From Paroceanicella profunda (GTDB lineage: Bacteria > Pseudomonadota > Alphaproteobacteria > Rhodobacterales > Rhodobacteraceae), in the NCBI RefSeq assembly GCF_005887635.2, contig NZ_CP040818.1:3975867-4039866 (forward strand): 64,000 bases of DNA. The letters are read 5' to 3'. Shown here in pieces: positions 38,304 through 47,310 of this stretch. Made by a program: the position numbers and the translations under genes. The stretch's first letter is position 1. Each line of letters begins with the position of its first letter. Below the pieces are notes generated by a model that did no database searches, was not told the origin of the DNA, and saw nothing but the letters and a program-made list of their open reading frames with translations.

Positions 38304-38525
38304 ATGAGAAAAGACCTGCACCCCGCCTATCACTTCATCGACGTGAAGATGACCGACGGCACCATCGTGAAGATGCGCTCCACCTGGGGCTCCGAGGGCG
38401 ACACTCTCACCCTCGACATCGACCCGAGCGTGCACCCGGCCTGGACCGGCGGCAACACCAAGCTGATGGATACCGGCGGGCGCGTCTCGAAGTTCAAGAG
38501 CAAGTACGCCGGCCTCGAGCTCTGA
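38304..38525 (+). CDS. rpmE: 50S ribosomal protein L31
   Basis: 73 residues, matching the alphaproteobacterial L31 ([19 protein letters not shown], then [18 protein letters not shown] and HPAWTGG). It has none of the zinc-binding cysteines found in the zinc form of L31. AGGAC lies 8 bases before the ATG at 38304; a GTG two codons earlier is in frame but closer than usual to AGGAC. A strong terminator follows. Confidence 0.96.
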   Translation: MRKDLHPAYHFIDVKMTDGTIVKMRSTWGSEGDTLTLDIDPSVHPAWTGGNTKLMDTGGRVSKFKSKYAGLEL

Positions 38526-38552
38526 GCCATTCGGCCTTGCCGACACTGCCCG

Positions 38553-38579
38553 AAGGCCCGCGCCCCCGCGCGGGCCTTT
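38553..38579 (+). terminator. Rho-independent terminator after rpmE
   Basis: AAGGCCCGCG and CGCGGGCCTT form a perfect 10-bp stem with a 6-base loop, and a third T follows. It begins 28 bases after the rpmE stop and can also serve the leftward rimI transcript, since the other strand ends in AA-pairing T residues. Confidence 0.8.
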
Positions 38580-38661
38580 GCGCGTTCCGCCCCGCGCGCA
38601 GCGGTGCAGGGGCGCATTCCGGCCGGCCCGCGCCGCGGCGCCGGGGCCCGGATGCGCGGCC

Positions 38662-39069
38662 TCAGTAACTGCGCCGCATGACCAGCGCGTCCACCCTCTG
38701 CGCGCCGCGGCCGTAGTAGCCGTAGCGCCGGCCCACCAGCGCCCAGCCGGCACGCAGGTAGAGCGCGCGGGCAGGCGCGTTGGCTTCGGAGACCTCGAGG
38801 AAGGCCTCCTCGGCCCTGTCGGCCAGGGCGCGGGCGTCGAAGGCCGTCAGCAGGCGCAGGGCCAGCCCCTGCCGCCGCCGCTCCGGCACCACGGCGAGGG
38901 TGATCAGCTCGGCCTCGCCGCCCGCCACCCGGCCGAGCGCGAAGCCCCCCGGCACGCTCACCTGCCAGGCCCCGAGTGACAGCACATCGGCGAATTCCGC
39001 AGCGCTCCACGGGCGCGGGTGCGCGTCGAAACACTGCGCGTGCAGGAGCGCCATCGCCTCGGGGGTCAT
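38662..39069 (-). CDS. rimI: Ribosomal-protein-alanine N-acetyltransferase-like GNAT protein
   Basis: 135 residues. A GNAT acetyltransferase of the RimI type, placed directly after tsaB as in many bacteria. The N-terminus HPRPWSAAEFADVL is typical, the acetyl-CoA loop is VVPERRRQGLALRLL, and LEVSEANAPARALYLRAGWALVGRRYGYY is the RimI C-terminal pattern. It acetylates the N-terminus of S18 in E. coli; other RimI proteins are broader. Start choice is uncertain: ATG at 39069 matches family length, but GTG at 39093 and 39102 are in frame, and none has a strong ribosome-binding site. Confidence 0.85.
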   Translation of the reverse strand: MTPEAMALLHAQCFDAHPRPWSAAEFADVLSLGAWQVSVPGGFALGRVAGGEAELITLAVVPERRRQGLALRLLTAFDARALADRAEEAFLEVSEANAPARALYLRAGWALVGRRYGYYGRGAQRVDALVMRRSY

Positions 39070-39139
39070 GGGAGGGCTGTCCGTCCGGGTCACGGCGCGC
39101 ACCGCGCATCGGGCGCCGGGCGCGGGTCACGAAGCGCGG

Positions 39140-39799
39140 TCACGGCAGGATCACCGGCGGCTGCTCGGAGGGCAGCGCGGCATCAGCGGCGCGCAGGTAG
39201 AGCGGCGCCGGGCGCGGCCCGGGCGTGGCAAGGCGGCTCAGCGCGATCCGGGCCAGCGCCACTGGATCGGGCGCATCGCCCTGCCCCGCCGCACGCGCGC
39301 CCAGCCGGGCGGCGAGCGGCTCCGCCTCCGCGCCCACGATCGTGAGCCCGTCCGGCCAGGTTTCGGCGGCAAGCGTGTCGGCATCGGTCATCCGGGGCGC
39401 TTCGGCCGCGCCGGCGCCGAAGAGCTGCGCGTAGAACCGGCCCTGCCGCGCGTCGACCAGTGCGAGCACCGGCCCGTCATGGCCCGCGGCCAGCGCCTCC
39501 AGCCGGCTCACGCCGATGGCCGGCCGGCCCAGCGACAGCGCCAGCCCGCGCGCGGTGGCCACGGAGATCCGCACCCCGGTGAAGTTTCCGGGCCCGGTGC
39601 ACACGCCGATGCCGGCCAGGTCCGCCCAGCGGGCACCGCCCTCGGCCAGCACCTCCTCCAGCAGCGGCACCAGGCGCTCGGCCTGGCCGCGGGCCATGGG
39701 CTCGGTGCGGCTGGCCGCCACACGCTCACCGCAAAGCAAAGCGGCCGCGCAATGCGCGGCCGATGTGTCGAAGGCCAGAAGCAGTGGTTCAGGCGGCAA
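39140..39799 (-). CDS. tsaB: tRNA threonylcarbamoyladenosine synthesis protein TsaB
   Basis: 219 residues. TsaB is the catalytically inactive ASKHA-fold partner of TsaD in making t6A37 of ANN-decoding tRNAs. The N-terminal LLAFDTSAAHCAAALL and the signature GIGVCTGPGNFTGVRI (about 63-78) with ARGLALSLGRPAIGVSRLEAL are diagnostic. The best start is the TTG at 39799, 8 bases after GAGGTG; it overlaps the end of the nfu gene by 11 bases. The gene is followed by rimI. Confidence 0.92.
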   Translation of the reverse strand: MPPEPLLLAFDTSAAHCAAALLCGERVAASRTEPMARGQAERLVPLLEEVLAEGGARWADLAGIGVCTGPGNFTGVRISVATARGLALSLGRPAIGVSRLEALAAGHDGPVLALVDARQGRFYAQLFGAGAAEAPRMTDADTLAAETWPDGLTIVGAEAEPLAARLGARAAGQGDAPDPVALARIALSRLATPGPRPAPLYLRAADAALPSEQPPVILP

Positions 39800-40349
39800 C
39801 GGGCCGCACCTCGGTCACTTCCGGGATGTAGTGGCGCAGCAGGTTCTCGATGCCCATTTTCAGGGTCATGGTCGAGGACGGGCAGCCGGCGCAGGCGCCC
39901 TGCATGTGCAGGTAGACCACGCCGCGCTCGAAGCCGTGGAAGGTGATGTCGCCACCGTCCTGCGCCACGGCCGGGCGCACGCGGGTGTCGAGCAGTTCCT
40001 TGATCTGGCTGACGATCGCGCCGTCCGGCCCGTCATGCTCGGCATGGCCGGAGGCGGAGTTGTCGCCCTCGATCGCGGGCGCGCCGGACTGGAAGTGCTC
40101 CATGATCGCGCCGAGGATGGCCGGCTTGATATGGGCCCAGTCCACGAGGTCGGACTTGGTGACGGTGACGAAATCCTGGCCGAGGAACACTCCGGACACG
40201 CCTTCGACATCGAAGATGCGCCGGGCAAGCGGCGAGGTGGCCGCTGCGTCCGAGCTGGGGAAATCGGCCGTGCCGGCCTGCATGACGGTCTCGCCGGGCA
40301 GGAACTTCAGCGTGGCCGGGTTCGGGGTGGATTCGGTCTGGATGAACAT
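39789..40349 (-). CDS. Nfu-type iron-sulfur cluster carrier
   Basis: 186 residues. An N-terminal Nfu_N domain (MFIQTESTPNPATLKFLPG) and a C-terminal NifU-like domain with the cluster-binding CAGCPSSTMTLKMGIENLL motif. It is of the alphaproteobacterial/mitochondrial NFU1 type and receives [4Fe-4S] clusters for delivery to apo-proteins. GGAGG lies before the ATG. It sits in the leftward trpS-GNAT-nfu-tsaB-rimI group, 122 bases after the GNAT gene. Confidence 0.94.
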   Translation of the reverse strand: MFIQTESTPNPATLKFLPGETVMQAGTADFPSSDAAATSPLARRIFDVEGVSGVFLGQDFVTVTKSDLVDWAHIKPAILGAIMEHFQSGAPAIEGDNSASGHAEHDGPDGAIVSQIKELLDTRVRPAVAQDGGDITFHGFERGVVYLHMQGACAGCPSSTMTLKMGIENLLRHYIPEVTEVRPVAA

Positions 40350-40471
40350 GAGTCGAGCCTCCGGTTTCGAGCCGTAATGTGAGCCTTCGGAGGCCGGAAA
40401 TCAAGAATGATTCCAAACTGGCGAAATCTGTCCGGGCCGCGGCCCCGCCGCAACCGCCGGCCGGAGGGGGC

Positions 40472-40978
40472 TCAGGCCACGAGGCGGAAGGCCTCCGGGT
40501 AATGCACCCGGCCGTGTTCGCGCCCCGTGAGCACGCCCTCGGGGTCGAACGCCATGAAGGCCCGGCCCGCCCAGGGGAAGGGCGAGATCAGCGGCCTCGT
40601 CGCCTCCCAGGAGAAGCCGAAGCGCGAATACCACTCCGGCGCGCCCAGCACGAGCACCGGGCCCGCGGCCGCCGCCAGACCGGCGCGCACCAGCGCCGCG
40701 CCGACGCCCCGGCGCTGGTGATCCGGCGAGACGGAGACCGGGGCCAGCGCCTGCGCCGCAAGCTCCGCCTCGGCGAAGACCAGCCGCAGCGGGCTGAACA
40801 TCACGTGGCCGCAGAGCGTGCCCGTGTCCGTCTCGGCCACCAGCGCCTGCGAGACCTCGCCGCTGCCGCGCAGGGCCGCGACCAGCGCCGCCTCCCCCGG
40901 TCGCCCGAACGCCGCCGCGACAAGGGCCGCCACGGCGGCGGTGTCGCGGGGCTCTTCGGGGCGGATCCGGGGGGTCAT
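40472..40978 (-). CDS. YhbS-like GNAT N-acetyltransferase
   Basis: 168 residues. A GNAT fold with the acetyl-CoA-binding stretch SVSPDHQRRGVGAALVRAGL and a C-terminal half typical of the YhbS group (LVLGAPEWYSRFGF, then AFMAFDPEGVL). The substrate is unknown. Its ATG follows the trpS stop with one base between them, so translation may be coupled. Confidence 0.9.
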   Translation of the reverse strand: MTPRIRPEEPRDTAAVAALVAAAFGRPGEAALVAALRGSGEVSQALVAETDTGTLCGHVMFSPLRLVFAEAELAAQALAPVSVSPDHQRRGVGAALVRAGLAAAAGPVLVLGAPEWYSRFGFSWEATRPLISPFPWAGRAFMAFDPEGVLTGREHGRVHYPEAFRLVA

Positions 40979-40979
40979 G

Positions 40980-42005
40980 TCAGCGGCTCCTCACCATTCC
41001 GACGATCTCGTAGGTCTTCGCGAGGATCGGCTCCGCGATCTCCGCAGCCTGGTCGGCGCCGCGCCCGAGGATCCGGTCGATCTCGGCCACGTCGCCCATC
41101 AGCTCGCGCATCTTCGCCGAGATCGGGGAAATGGAGGCGACGGTGAGATCCGCCAGCGCCGGCTTGAACTCGGAGAACGCCTTTCCGCCATGCTCGGCCA
41201 GCACCGCCTCGGGGCTGAGGCCGGAGAGCGCGGCGTAGATGTTCACCAGGTTGCGGGCCTCGGCGCGGCCCTCCAGACCGTCCATCTCCGAGGGCAGCGG
41301 CTCGGGGTCCGTCCGGGCCTTGCGTATCTTCTGGGAGATGGCGTCGGCATCGTCGGTGAGGTTGATGCGGCTCATGTCCGAGGGGTCGGATTTCGACATC
41401 TTCTTGGTGCCGTCGCGCAGCGACATCACCCGCGTGGCGGTGCCCTCGATCACCGGCTCGGGCATGGGGAAGAAATCCGGCACGCCGTAATCGTTGTTGA
41501 ACTTGGCGGCGATGTCGCGGGTGAGCTCGACATGCTGCTTCTGGTCCTCGCCCACCGGCACGTGGGTGGCGTGGTAGAGCAGGATGTCGGCGGCCATCAG
41601 GTTCGGGTAGACGTAGAGCCCGGTGGAGACGCGCTCGCGGTCCTTGCCGGCCTTGTCCTTGAACTGGGTCATGCGGTTGAGCCAGCCGAGGCGGGCGACG
41701 CAGTTGAAGATCCAGGCGAGCTGCGCGTGCTGGGGCACCTGGGACTGGTTGAACAGGATGGAGCGCGCGGGGTCGAGCCCGCAGGCAAGGAAGGCGGCGG
41801 CCAGTTCGCGCGTGGCGCGGCGCAGCTGTTCGGGGTCCTGCCAGACGGTGATCGCGTGGAGGTCGACGACGCAGTAGATCGTCTGCCAGTCCTGGTCCTG
41901 CATCTCGACGAAGCGCTTCACCGCGCCGAGGTAATTGCCGAGGGTGAGGTTTCCGGTGGGCTGGACACCGGAGAAGATACGCCGCGTGTGGACCGCTTGC
42001 GTCAT
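40980..42005 (-). CDS. trpS: Tryptophanyl-tRNA synthetase
   Basis: 341 residues, standard length for a class Ic synthetase charging tRNA-Trp. The HIGH-type motif is [12 protein letters not shown] (17-28) and the KMSKS loop is [11 protein letters not shown]. Other family segments are [15 protein letters not shown] and [31 protein letters not shown] lies before the ATG. First gene of a leftward group that ends with rimI. Confidence 0.97.
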   Translation of the reverse strand: MTQAVHTRRIFSGVQPTGNLTLGNYLGAVKRFVEMQDQDWQTIYCVVDLHAITVWQDPEQLRRATRELAAAFLACGLDPARSILFNQSQVPQHAQLAWIFNCVARLGWLNRMTQFKDKAGKDRERVSTGLYVYPNLMAADILLYHATHVPVGEDQKQHVELTRDIAAKFNNDYGVPDFFPMPEPVIEGTATRVMSLRDGTKKMSKSDPSDMSRINLTDDADAISQKIRKARTDPEPLPSEMDGLEGRAEARNLVNIYAALSGLSPEAVLAEHGGKAFSEFKPALADLTVASISPISAKMRELMGDVAEIDRILGRGADQAAEIAEPILAKTYEIVGMVRSR

Positions 42006-42258
42006 GTCGGGACACTCCTGAGATCAGTTGGAGCGCGGTTATCGCGCGCGGAGGGTCGGCTGGTCAACCGTTCGCGCGGCGGAACCGCCCTCCCGGGGAG
42101 AGGCGCCGGACGTCTGGCCCCGGCGGAGAGGGGCGACCCCGCCTGCGGCCCGACGCGGCGCGAGCATCCCCTGCCCCGGCGCGGCCTGACGATCTTGTGC
42201 CCCCGCCCGCGCGTCGGCCACCTTGTGCCCGGGCGCGAAGCGACTACGTTGCCACCCC

Positions 42259-42984
42259 ATGAGCATTGACCCCGACAGCCCCCCGCCGCGCCGCCCGCTG
42301 CCGCCGCGCCCCGCCTCCGGACGCCCCGCCGTCGGCCCCGGCTCCGTGCCCGGGCCCATCTGGCTGCTGGTGGGGATCTGCGCGGCCATAGAACTGGCGC
42401 TCACCGCCGCCGACAACGGGCTGATCGGCGCGCCGGACTGGCGGCAATGGGCGGTGGCCTACGGCGGGTTCCACACGCCGCTGATCAGCGGCAGCTGGGC
42501 GCCGCTGTTCGAGGGGCAGCGCTGGACGATGTTCCTCACCCATGCCTTCCTGCACGGCGACCTGATGCACATGGTGATGAACATGGTCGTGGTCCTCGCG
42601 CTCGGGAAGCTGCTCTCGGGCATCATCGGGCCGTGGCGCACGGTGGCGACCTTCCTGGTCACCGCGGTGGGCGGCGGGGCGGTCTTCGCGCTGCTCAACA
42701 CCTCCGGCGCGCCGATGGTGGGCGCCTCCGGAGCCGCCTTCGGCTTCATCGGGGTGTGGAAATACGCCGAGTGGTACGGCCGCCGGCAGGCCGGCGCGCC
42801 CCTGCAGCCGCTGCTGGCATCGCTGGGCGCGCTGGTGATCGCCAACGTGGCGATCTGGTTCTACCTCGAGGGGCTGCTGGCCTGGGAGGCGCATCTGGGC
42901 GGCTTCGTCACCGGCTGGGCCATGGGCTGGATGTGGCGCATCACCGCCCCCGACGCAGGGCGCCCCGCAGCTCCGCCCGCGTGA
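42259..42984 (+). CDS. Rhomboid family intramembrane serine protease
   Basis: 241 residues. A proline-rich cytoplasmic N-terminus of about 33 residues precedes six or so membrane spans. The nucleophile Ser is in VGASGAAFGFIG and the catalytic His in WEAHLGGFVTGW; the oxyanion region has AFLHGDLMHMVMNMVV. It cleaves within membrane helices; its substrate is unknown. Its 3' end overlaps the convergent murJ 3' end by 44 bases, so the transcripts are antisense there. Confidence 0.92.
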   Translation: MSIDPDSPPPRRPLPPRPASGRPAVGPGSVPGPIWLLVGICAAIELALTAADNGLIGAPDWRQWAVAYGGFHTPLISGSWAPLFEGQRWTMFLTHAFLHGDLMHMVMNMVVVLALGKLLSGIIGPWRTVATFLVTAVGGGAVFALLNTSGAPMVGASGAAFGFIGVWKYAEWYGRRQAGAPLQPLLASLGALVIANVAIWFYLEGLLAWEAHLGGFVTGWAMGWMWRITAPDAGRPAAPPA

Positions 42985-44494
42985 CGGCCCCGGTGAGCGC
43001 GCAGGCCGCCGCGTAGGCGCCCATGCCTGCCAGCACCAGCCCGGCCAGCGCGGGGTAGCGCAGCGCAGGGTCCGCCAGTGCCGGGCCCAGCGCCCCGGCC
43101 AGCCCCAGCAGCACCGCGGCCATCACCAGCGCCGCGAGCAGCAGCCGCGGCAGGCGCCGCCGCAGCGTGGCATCCGGCGTGGCGGCGTCGCCATAGGCGC
43201 GCGCGCCGTTCCACAGCAGGGCCATGTTCACCCAGCCCGCCGCCGTGGTGGCCACCGCGGCGGAGAGGTAGCCGATGACCGGCGCCAGCCCGATGGCCAC
43301 CGCCGCGTTCACCGCCATGGCCACCAGCGCGAAGCGGAACGGGGCGCGGGTGTCCTCCCGGGCGAAGAACACCGGCGAGAGCACCTTCTGCATCACGAAG
43401 GCGGGCAGCCCGGCACCGTAGATCGCCACGGCCAGCGCGGTGGCGCGCGCGTCGGCGGCCGTGAAGGCGCCGCGCTCGAACAGCACCGAGACGATGGCGG
43501 AGGGCACCACCATCAGCGCCAGCGCCGCCGGCAGGGTGAGCGCGAGGGAGAACGCGGTGGAGCGGTTCACCGCCTCGCGGGCCTGGACCATGTCACCGGC
43601 CTGCAGCCGGCGCGACAGTTCGGGCAGCAGCACGATGCCGATCGCCACCCCCACCACGCCCAGCGGCAGCTGGTAGAGCCGGTCCGCGTAGTAGAGCCAG
43701 GCCACCGCGCCGTCGAAGAACGAGGCCACCTGCCGGCCCACCAGCAGGTTCACCTGCACCACACCGCCAGCCAGCGCCGCGGGCACCGCCACGCGCGCCA
43801 GGCGCCGCATCTGCGGCGTGAGGCGTGGCAGGCGGGGGCGCAGCGCAAAGCCCGCCCGGCGTGCGCAGGCCAGCAGCATCCCCATCTGCGCCACCCCCGC
43901 CAGCAGCACCAGCCAGGTGATCCAGTCCTGCGCCGCCGCGCCCAGGGCCGTGGCCAGGCCGAGGCCGGCGACGAGGATCACGTTCAGCAGCACCGGCGCG
44001 GCCGCCGCGGCCACGAAGCGGCCCACCGCGTTCAGCATGCCCGAGAACAGCGCCGCCAGCGAGATCAGCAGGATGTAGGGAAACATGATCCGCGCCATGT
44101 CCACGGTGAGGGCGTATTTCGCCGGCGCGTCGCCGAAGCCGCCGGCCATGGCCAGCACCAGCCAGGGCATGCCGGCCGTCGCCGCCAGCGTCAGCAGCAC
44201 CAGCAGCGTGGCGAGCAACGCCATCGCCTCCTCGGCGAAGCCGTTCGCGTCCTCCCCCGCCTCCACCCGGCGGGCGAACATCGGCACGAAGGCCATGTTG
44301 AACGCGCCCTCGGCGAAGAAGCGCCGGAACATGTTGGGCAGCGCGAAGGCGATGACGAAGGCCTGGGCCGCCGGCCCCGCCCCCAGCGCCGCGGCAATGG
44401 CGATGTCGCGCACGAAGCCCAGCAGGCGGCTGGCCATGGTCCAGCCCCCCACCGTGAGAAAGGCGCGGACCAGCCGGATCGGCCGTGGCGTCAT
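42941..44494 (-). CDS. murJ: Lipid II flippase MurJ
   Basis: 517 residues with about 14 membrane spans (MOP superfamily). MurJ moves lipid II across the inner membrane for peptidoglycan assembly. The N-terminal GGWTMASRLLGFVRDIAIA and FRRFFAEGAFNMAFVPMF are the conserved arginine-containing cavity segments, and QKVLSPVFFAREDTRAPF lies in the C-terminal half. The start overlaps the glnD stop by 4 bases, so the two are coupled. Confidence 0.95.
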   Translation of the reverse strand: MTPRPIRLVRAFLTVGGWTMASRLLGFVRDIAIAAALGAGPAAQAFVIAFALPNMFRRFFAEGAFNMAFVPMFARRVEAGEDANGFAEEAMALLATLLVLLTLAATAGMPWLVLAMAGGFGDAPAKYALTVDMARIMFPYILLISLAALFSGMLNAVGRFVAAAAAPVLLNVILVAGLGLATALGAAAQDWITWLVLLAGVAQMGMLLACARRAGFALRPRLPRLTPQMRRLARVAVPAALAGGVVQVNLLVGRQVASFFDGAVAWLYYADRLYQLPLGVVGVAIGIVLLPELSRRLQAGDMVQAREAVNRSTAFSLALTLPAALALMVVPSAIVSVLFERGAFTAADARATALAVAIYGAGLPAFVMQKVLSPVFFAREDTRAPFRFALVAMAVNAAVAIGLAPVIGYLSAAVATTAAGWVNMALLWNGARAYGDAATPDATLRRRLPRLLLAALVMAAVLLGLAGALGPALADPALRYPALAGLVLAGMGAYAAACALTGAVTRAELRGALRRGR

Positions 44495-47310
44495 GCAGAG
44501 CTTCCGTTGCCTTCGATCGCGGCGCGCAGGCGCGCTTCGATGCTGCGGCGCTTCGGCTCGGAGTGGAGCTTCAGGCCGAAAAGGTCCTTCACGTAGAACA
44601 CGTCCACCGCCTGTTCGCCGTAGGTGGCCACCACCGCGGAGGCGATGGAGATGCCCAGGCCCGACAGGATCCGCGTGAGGTCGTAGAGCAGGCCCGGGCG
44701 GTCCCGCGCGCTCACCTCGATGATGGTGTAGATCTCCGAGCCGTCATTGTCGAAGATCACCTGCGTGGGCACGGTGAAGTCCTTCACGCGGCGCTTCACC
44801 TTGTCCTTCACCTTGAATTCCTCGCCGGCGATCACCTCGCCCTTGAGCGTGCGCTCCACCGAGCGGCGCAAGCGGTCCAGCCGGGATTTCTCGTAGGGCT
44901 TGCCCTGGTTGTCCTGCACCCAGAAGGCGGAGGTGACATAGCCGTCCGTGGTGGTGAAGCAGCGCGCGTCCACCACGTTCGCCCCGGCGAGCGCCAGCGC
45001 ACCGGCGATGCGCGAGAAGATGCCCGGGTGGTCCTCCATGTAGAAGGCCACCTTGGTCGCGTCGCGCTCCGGGTCGGGGATGACCTGGGAGTAGATCTCG
45101 TCGGGCAGGATGTCCTCGTCCATCAGCGCGAAGAGAAGCTGTGTCTCGGTGTCGAAGCCCAGCCAGTAGGAGGGATAGTGGCGCTCCAGCTCCTCCTCCA
45201 CCGCTTCCGGGCCGGTGTGCTTCGAGTACTCGGCCACCAGCGCGGCCTTGGCCTCGGCCACCCGGTCCCGCCGGCTCAGCGGGTCGGCGTCACCGGTGAT
45301 GTAGGCGCGGGTGGCGTCGTAGAGCTGGCGCAGCAGCTGGCCCTTCCAGTTGTTCCAGGTGCCCGGCCCCACCGCCATGATGTCGCACACGGTGAGCACG
45401 TAGAGCTTGCGCAGCCGCTCCGGCGTCTGGACGATGCGGGCGAAGTCCTGCACCGTCCGCGGGTCCGAGATGTCGCGCCGCTGGGCGACGTCGGACATCA
45501 GCAGGTGGTGGCGCACCAGCCATTCCACCGATTCCGTGGTGACCGCGTCGCAGCCCAGCCGCGGGCAGACCACCCGGGCGATCGCGGCGCCCACTTCGGA
45601 ATGGTCTCCCGGGCGGCCCTTGCCGATGTCGTGCAGCAGCAGGGCGAGGTAGATCACCTCGCGCTCCAGCCCCTGGCGCATGATGTCCGAGGCCAGCGGC
45701 ACCTCCACCTTCATCTCGCCGCGCTCGATGCGCGACAGGAAGGACACCGCCTGGATGGTGTGTTCGTCCACCGTGTAGTGGTGGTACATGTTGAACTGCA
45801 TCAGCGCCACGATATGCCCGAACTCGGGCATGAAGGCGCCCAGCGCCCCGGTCTCGTTCAGCCGGCGCAGGGCGCGTTCAGGGTTGTTGGTGTTCAGCAG
45901 CAGGTCGAGGAAGATCTCGTTGGCCTCCGGCGTCTCGCGCAGGGTCTCGATGCCGTCGAGATTGTTGGCGAGCGCGCGGAAGGCGGCCGGGTGGATCAGC
46001 ATGCCCACGTTGAGCGACACCTGGAAGATGCGCAGCATCAGGATGGGTTCCGCGGCGATGTCGATGCCCTCGGCGAAGTCCACCCGCCCGTCGCGCTCGC
46101 GGAATTCCTCCGGCAGCACGTTGCGCCCGAAGCCGAAGGCGCGGCGCAGGCGCGGGCCCAGCGGCGGGCGGCTCTTCACGTGCTGGGCCTCGAGCATGGC
46201 GCAGAAGATGCGGGTGAGCTCGCCCACCTGCAGCGCGTGGGTGAAGTAGACCTGCATGAAGTTCTCGACCGCCCGGCGGCCCAGCGTGTCGGTGAAGCCC
46301 AGGCGCTCGGCAATCTCCACCTGCATGTCGAAGGTGAGCTGCTCCACCGCGCGGCCCGAGATCAGGTGCAGGTGGCAGCGCACGGTCCACAGGAAGCCCT
46401 CGGCCTCGTTGAAGGTGGCCACCTCGTCCTCGGCGAAGACGCCCTTCTCCACCAGTTCCTCCGGCGTGTCGGCGTGGTAGAGGTATTTCGCGATCCAGTA
46501 GAGGGTCTGCAGGTCGCGCAGGCCGCCCTTGCCCTCCTTCACGTTGGGCTCCACCAGGTAGCGCGAGCCGCCCTGGCGGCGGTGGCGCTCACCGCGCTCG
46601 CCGAGCTTGGCCTCCACGAAGTCCGGCCCGGTGCGGCTGAAGAGTTCCTTCCACAGCCGGTCGTCCAGCGTGTCGGCAAGCGTGCGGTCGCCCATCAGGA
46701 AGCGCTGTTCGAGCAGCGCGGTGCGGATGGTGATGTCCTCGCGCCCCAGCCGCAGGCAATCGTCGACCGTGCGCACGGAATGGCCGATCTTCAGCTTCAG
46801 GTCCCACAGGATGTAGAGCACGCTCTCGATCACGCTCTCGCCCCAGGGGGTCTGCTTGTAGGGGGTGAGGAACAGCAGGTCGACGTCGGAGAAGGGCGCC
46901 ATCTCGGCGCGGCCGTAGCCGCCCACCGCCAGCACCGCCATGCGTTCGCAGGCGGTGGGGTTGGGCAGCGGATGCAGGCGTTCCTGCACGGTGGAGATGG
47001 TGAGGGAGACGATGCGGTCCGCCACCCAGGCGTAGGAGCTGGCGGCCTCGGGCCCGGCGAAGGGCCGGGCCTCCAGCGCGGCGGCGATGGCCGCGTGCGC
47101 CTCCTCCTTCGCCGCGCGCAGGAGCGCCACGCAGGCGGAGCGCGCTTCCGCCGCGCCGGGGGTGCCCGCCGCGGCCTCGATGGCCCGCGCGAGGGCCGGC
47201 ATGTCGATGATCTCCCCCGCGGGGAGGATCAGCGGCAGTCCGTCCGCCGCGTGGTCAGCTTCCGAAGGCACCGAAGCTGCGCGGCGCCGGGTCGATAACG
47301 CGGAATCCAT
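44491..47310 (-). CDS. glnD: PII uridylyltransferase / uridylyl-removing enzyme
   Basis: 939 residues. GlnD senses glutamine and adds or removes UMP on PII proteins, setting nitrogen assimilation. Domains in order: nucleotidyltransferase (GGYGRAEMAPFSDVDLLFL, near 130-150), linker, HD hydrolase (LLLHDIGKGRPGDHSEVG, near 500), and two ACT domains (AFYMEDHPGIFSRIAGALALA and EVSARDRPGLLYDLTRILSG). The ATG at 47310 has GGAGG 9 bases upstream; the ATG two codons earlier is too close to that site, and a GTG at 47271 is possible. It overlaps the end of the PBP-activator gene by 56 bases. Confidence 0.95.
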   Translation of the reverse strand: MDSALSTRRRAASVPSEADHAADGLPLILPAGEIIDMPALARAIEAAAGTPGAAEARSACVALLRAAKEEAHAAIAAALEARPFAGPEAASSYAWVADRIVSLTISTVQERLHPLPNPTACERMAVLAVGGYGRAEMAPFSDVDLLFLTPYKQTPWGESVIESVLYILWDLKLKIGHSVRTVDDCLRLGREDITIRTALLEQRFLMGDRTLADTLDDRLWKELFSRTGPDFVEAKLGERGERHRRQGGSRYLVEPNVKEGKGGLRDLQTLYWIAKYLYHADTPEELVEKGVFAEDEVATFNEAEGFLWTVRCHLHLISGRAVEQLTFDMQVEIAERLGFTDTLGRRAVENFMQVYFTHALQVGELTRIFCAMLEAQHVKSRPPLGPRLRRAFGFGRNVLPEEFRERDGRVDFAEGIDIAAEPILMLRIFQVSLNVGMLIHPAAFRALANNLDGIETLRETPEANEIFLDLLLNTNNPERALRRLNETGALGAFMPEFGHIVALMQFNMYHHYTVDEHTIQAVSFLSRIERGEMKVEVPLASDIMRQGLEREVIYLALLLHDIGKGRPGDHSEVGAAIARVVCPRLGCDAVTTESVEWLVRHHLLMSDVAQRRDISDPRTVQDFARIVQTPERLRKLYVLTVCDIMAVGPGTWNNWKGQLLRQLYDATRAYITGDADPLSRRDRVAEAKAALVAEYSKHTGPEAVEEELERHYPSYWLGFDTETQLLFALMDEDILPDEIYSQVIPDPERDATKVAFYMEDHPGIFSRIAGALALAGANVVDARCFTTTDGYVTSAFWVQDNQGKPYEKSRLDRLRRSVERTLKGEVIAGEEFKVKDKVKRRVKDFTVPTQVIFDNDGSEIYTIIEVSARDRPGLLYDLTRILSGLGISIASAVVATYGEQAVDVFYVKDLFGLKLHSEPKRRSIEARLRAAIEGNGSSA

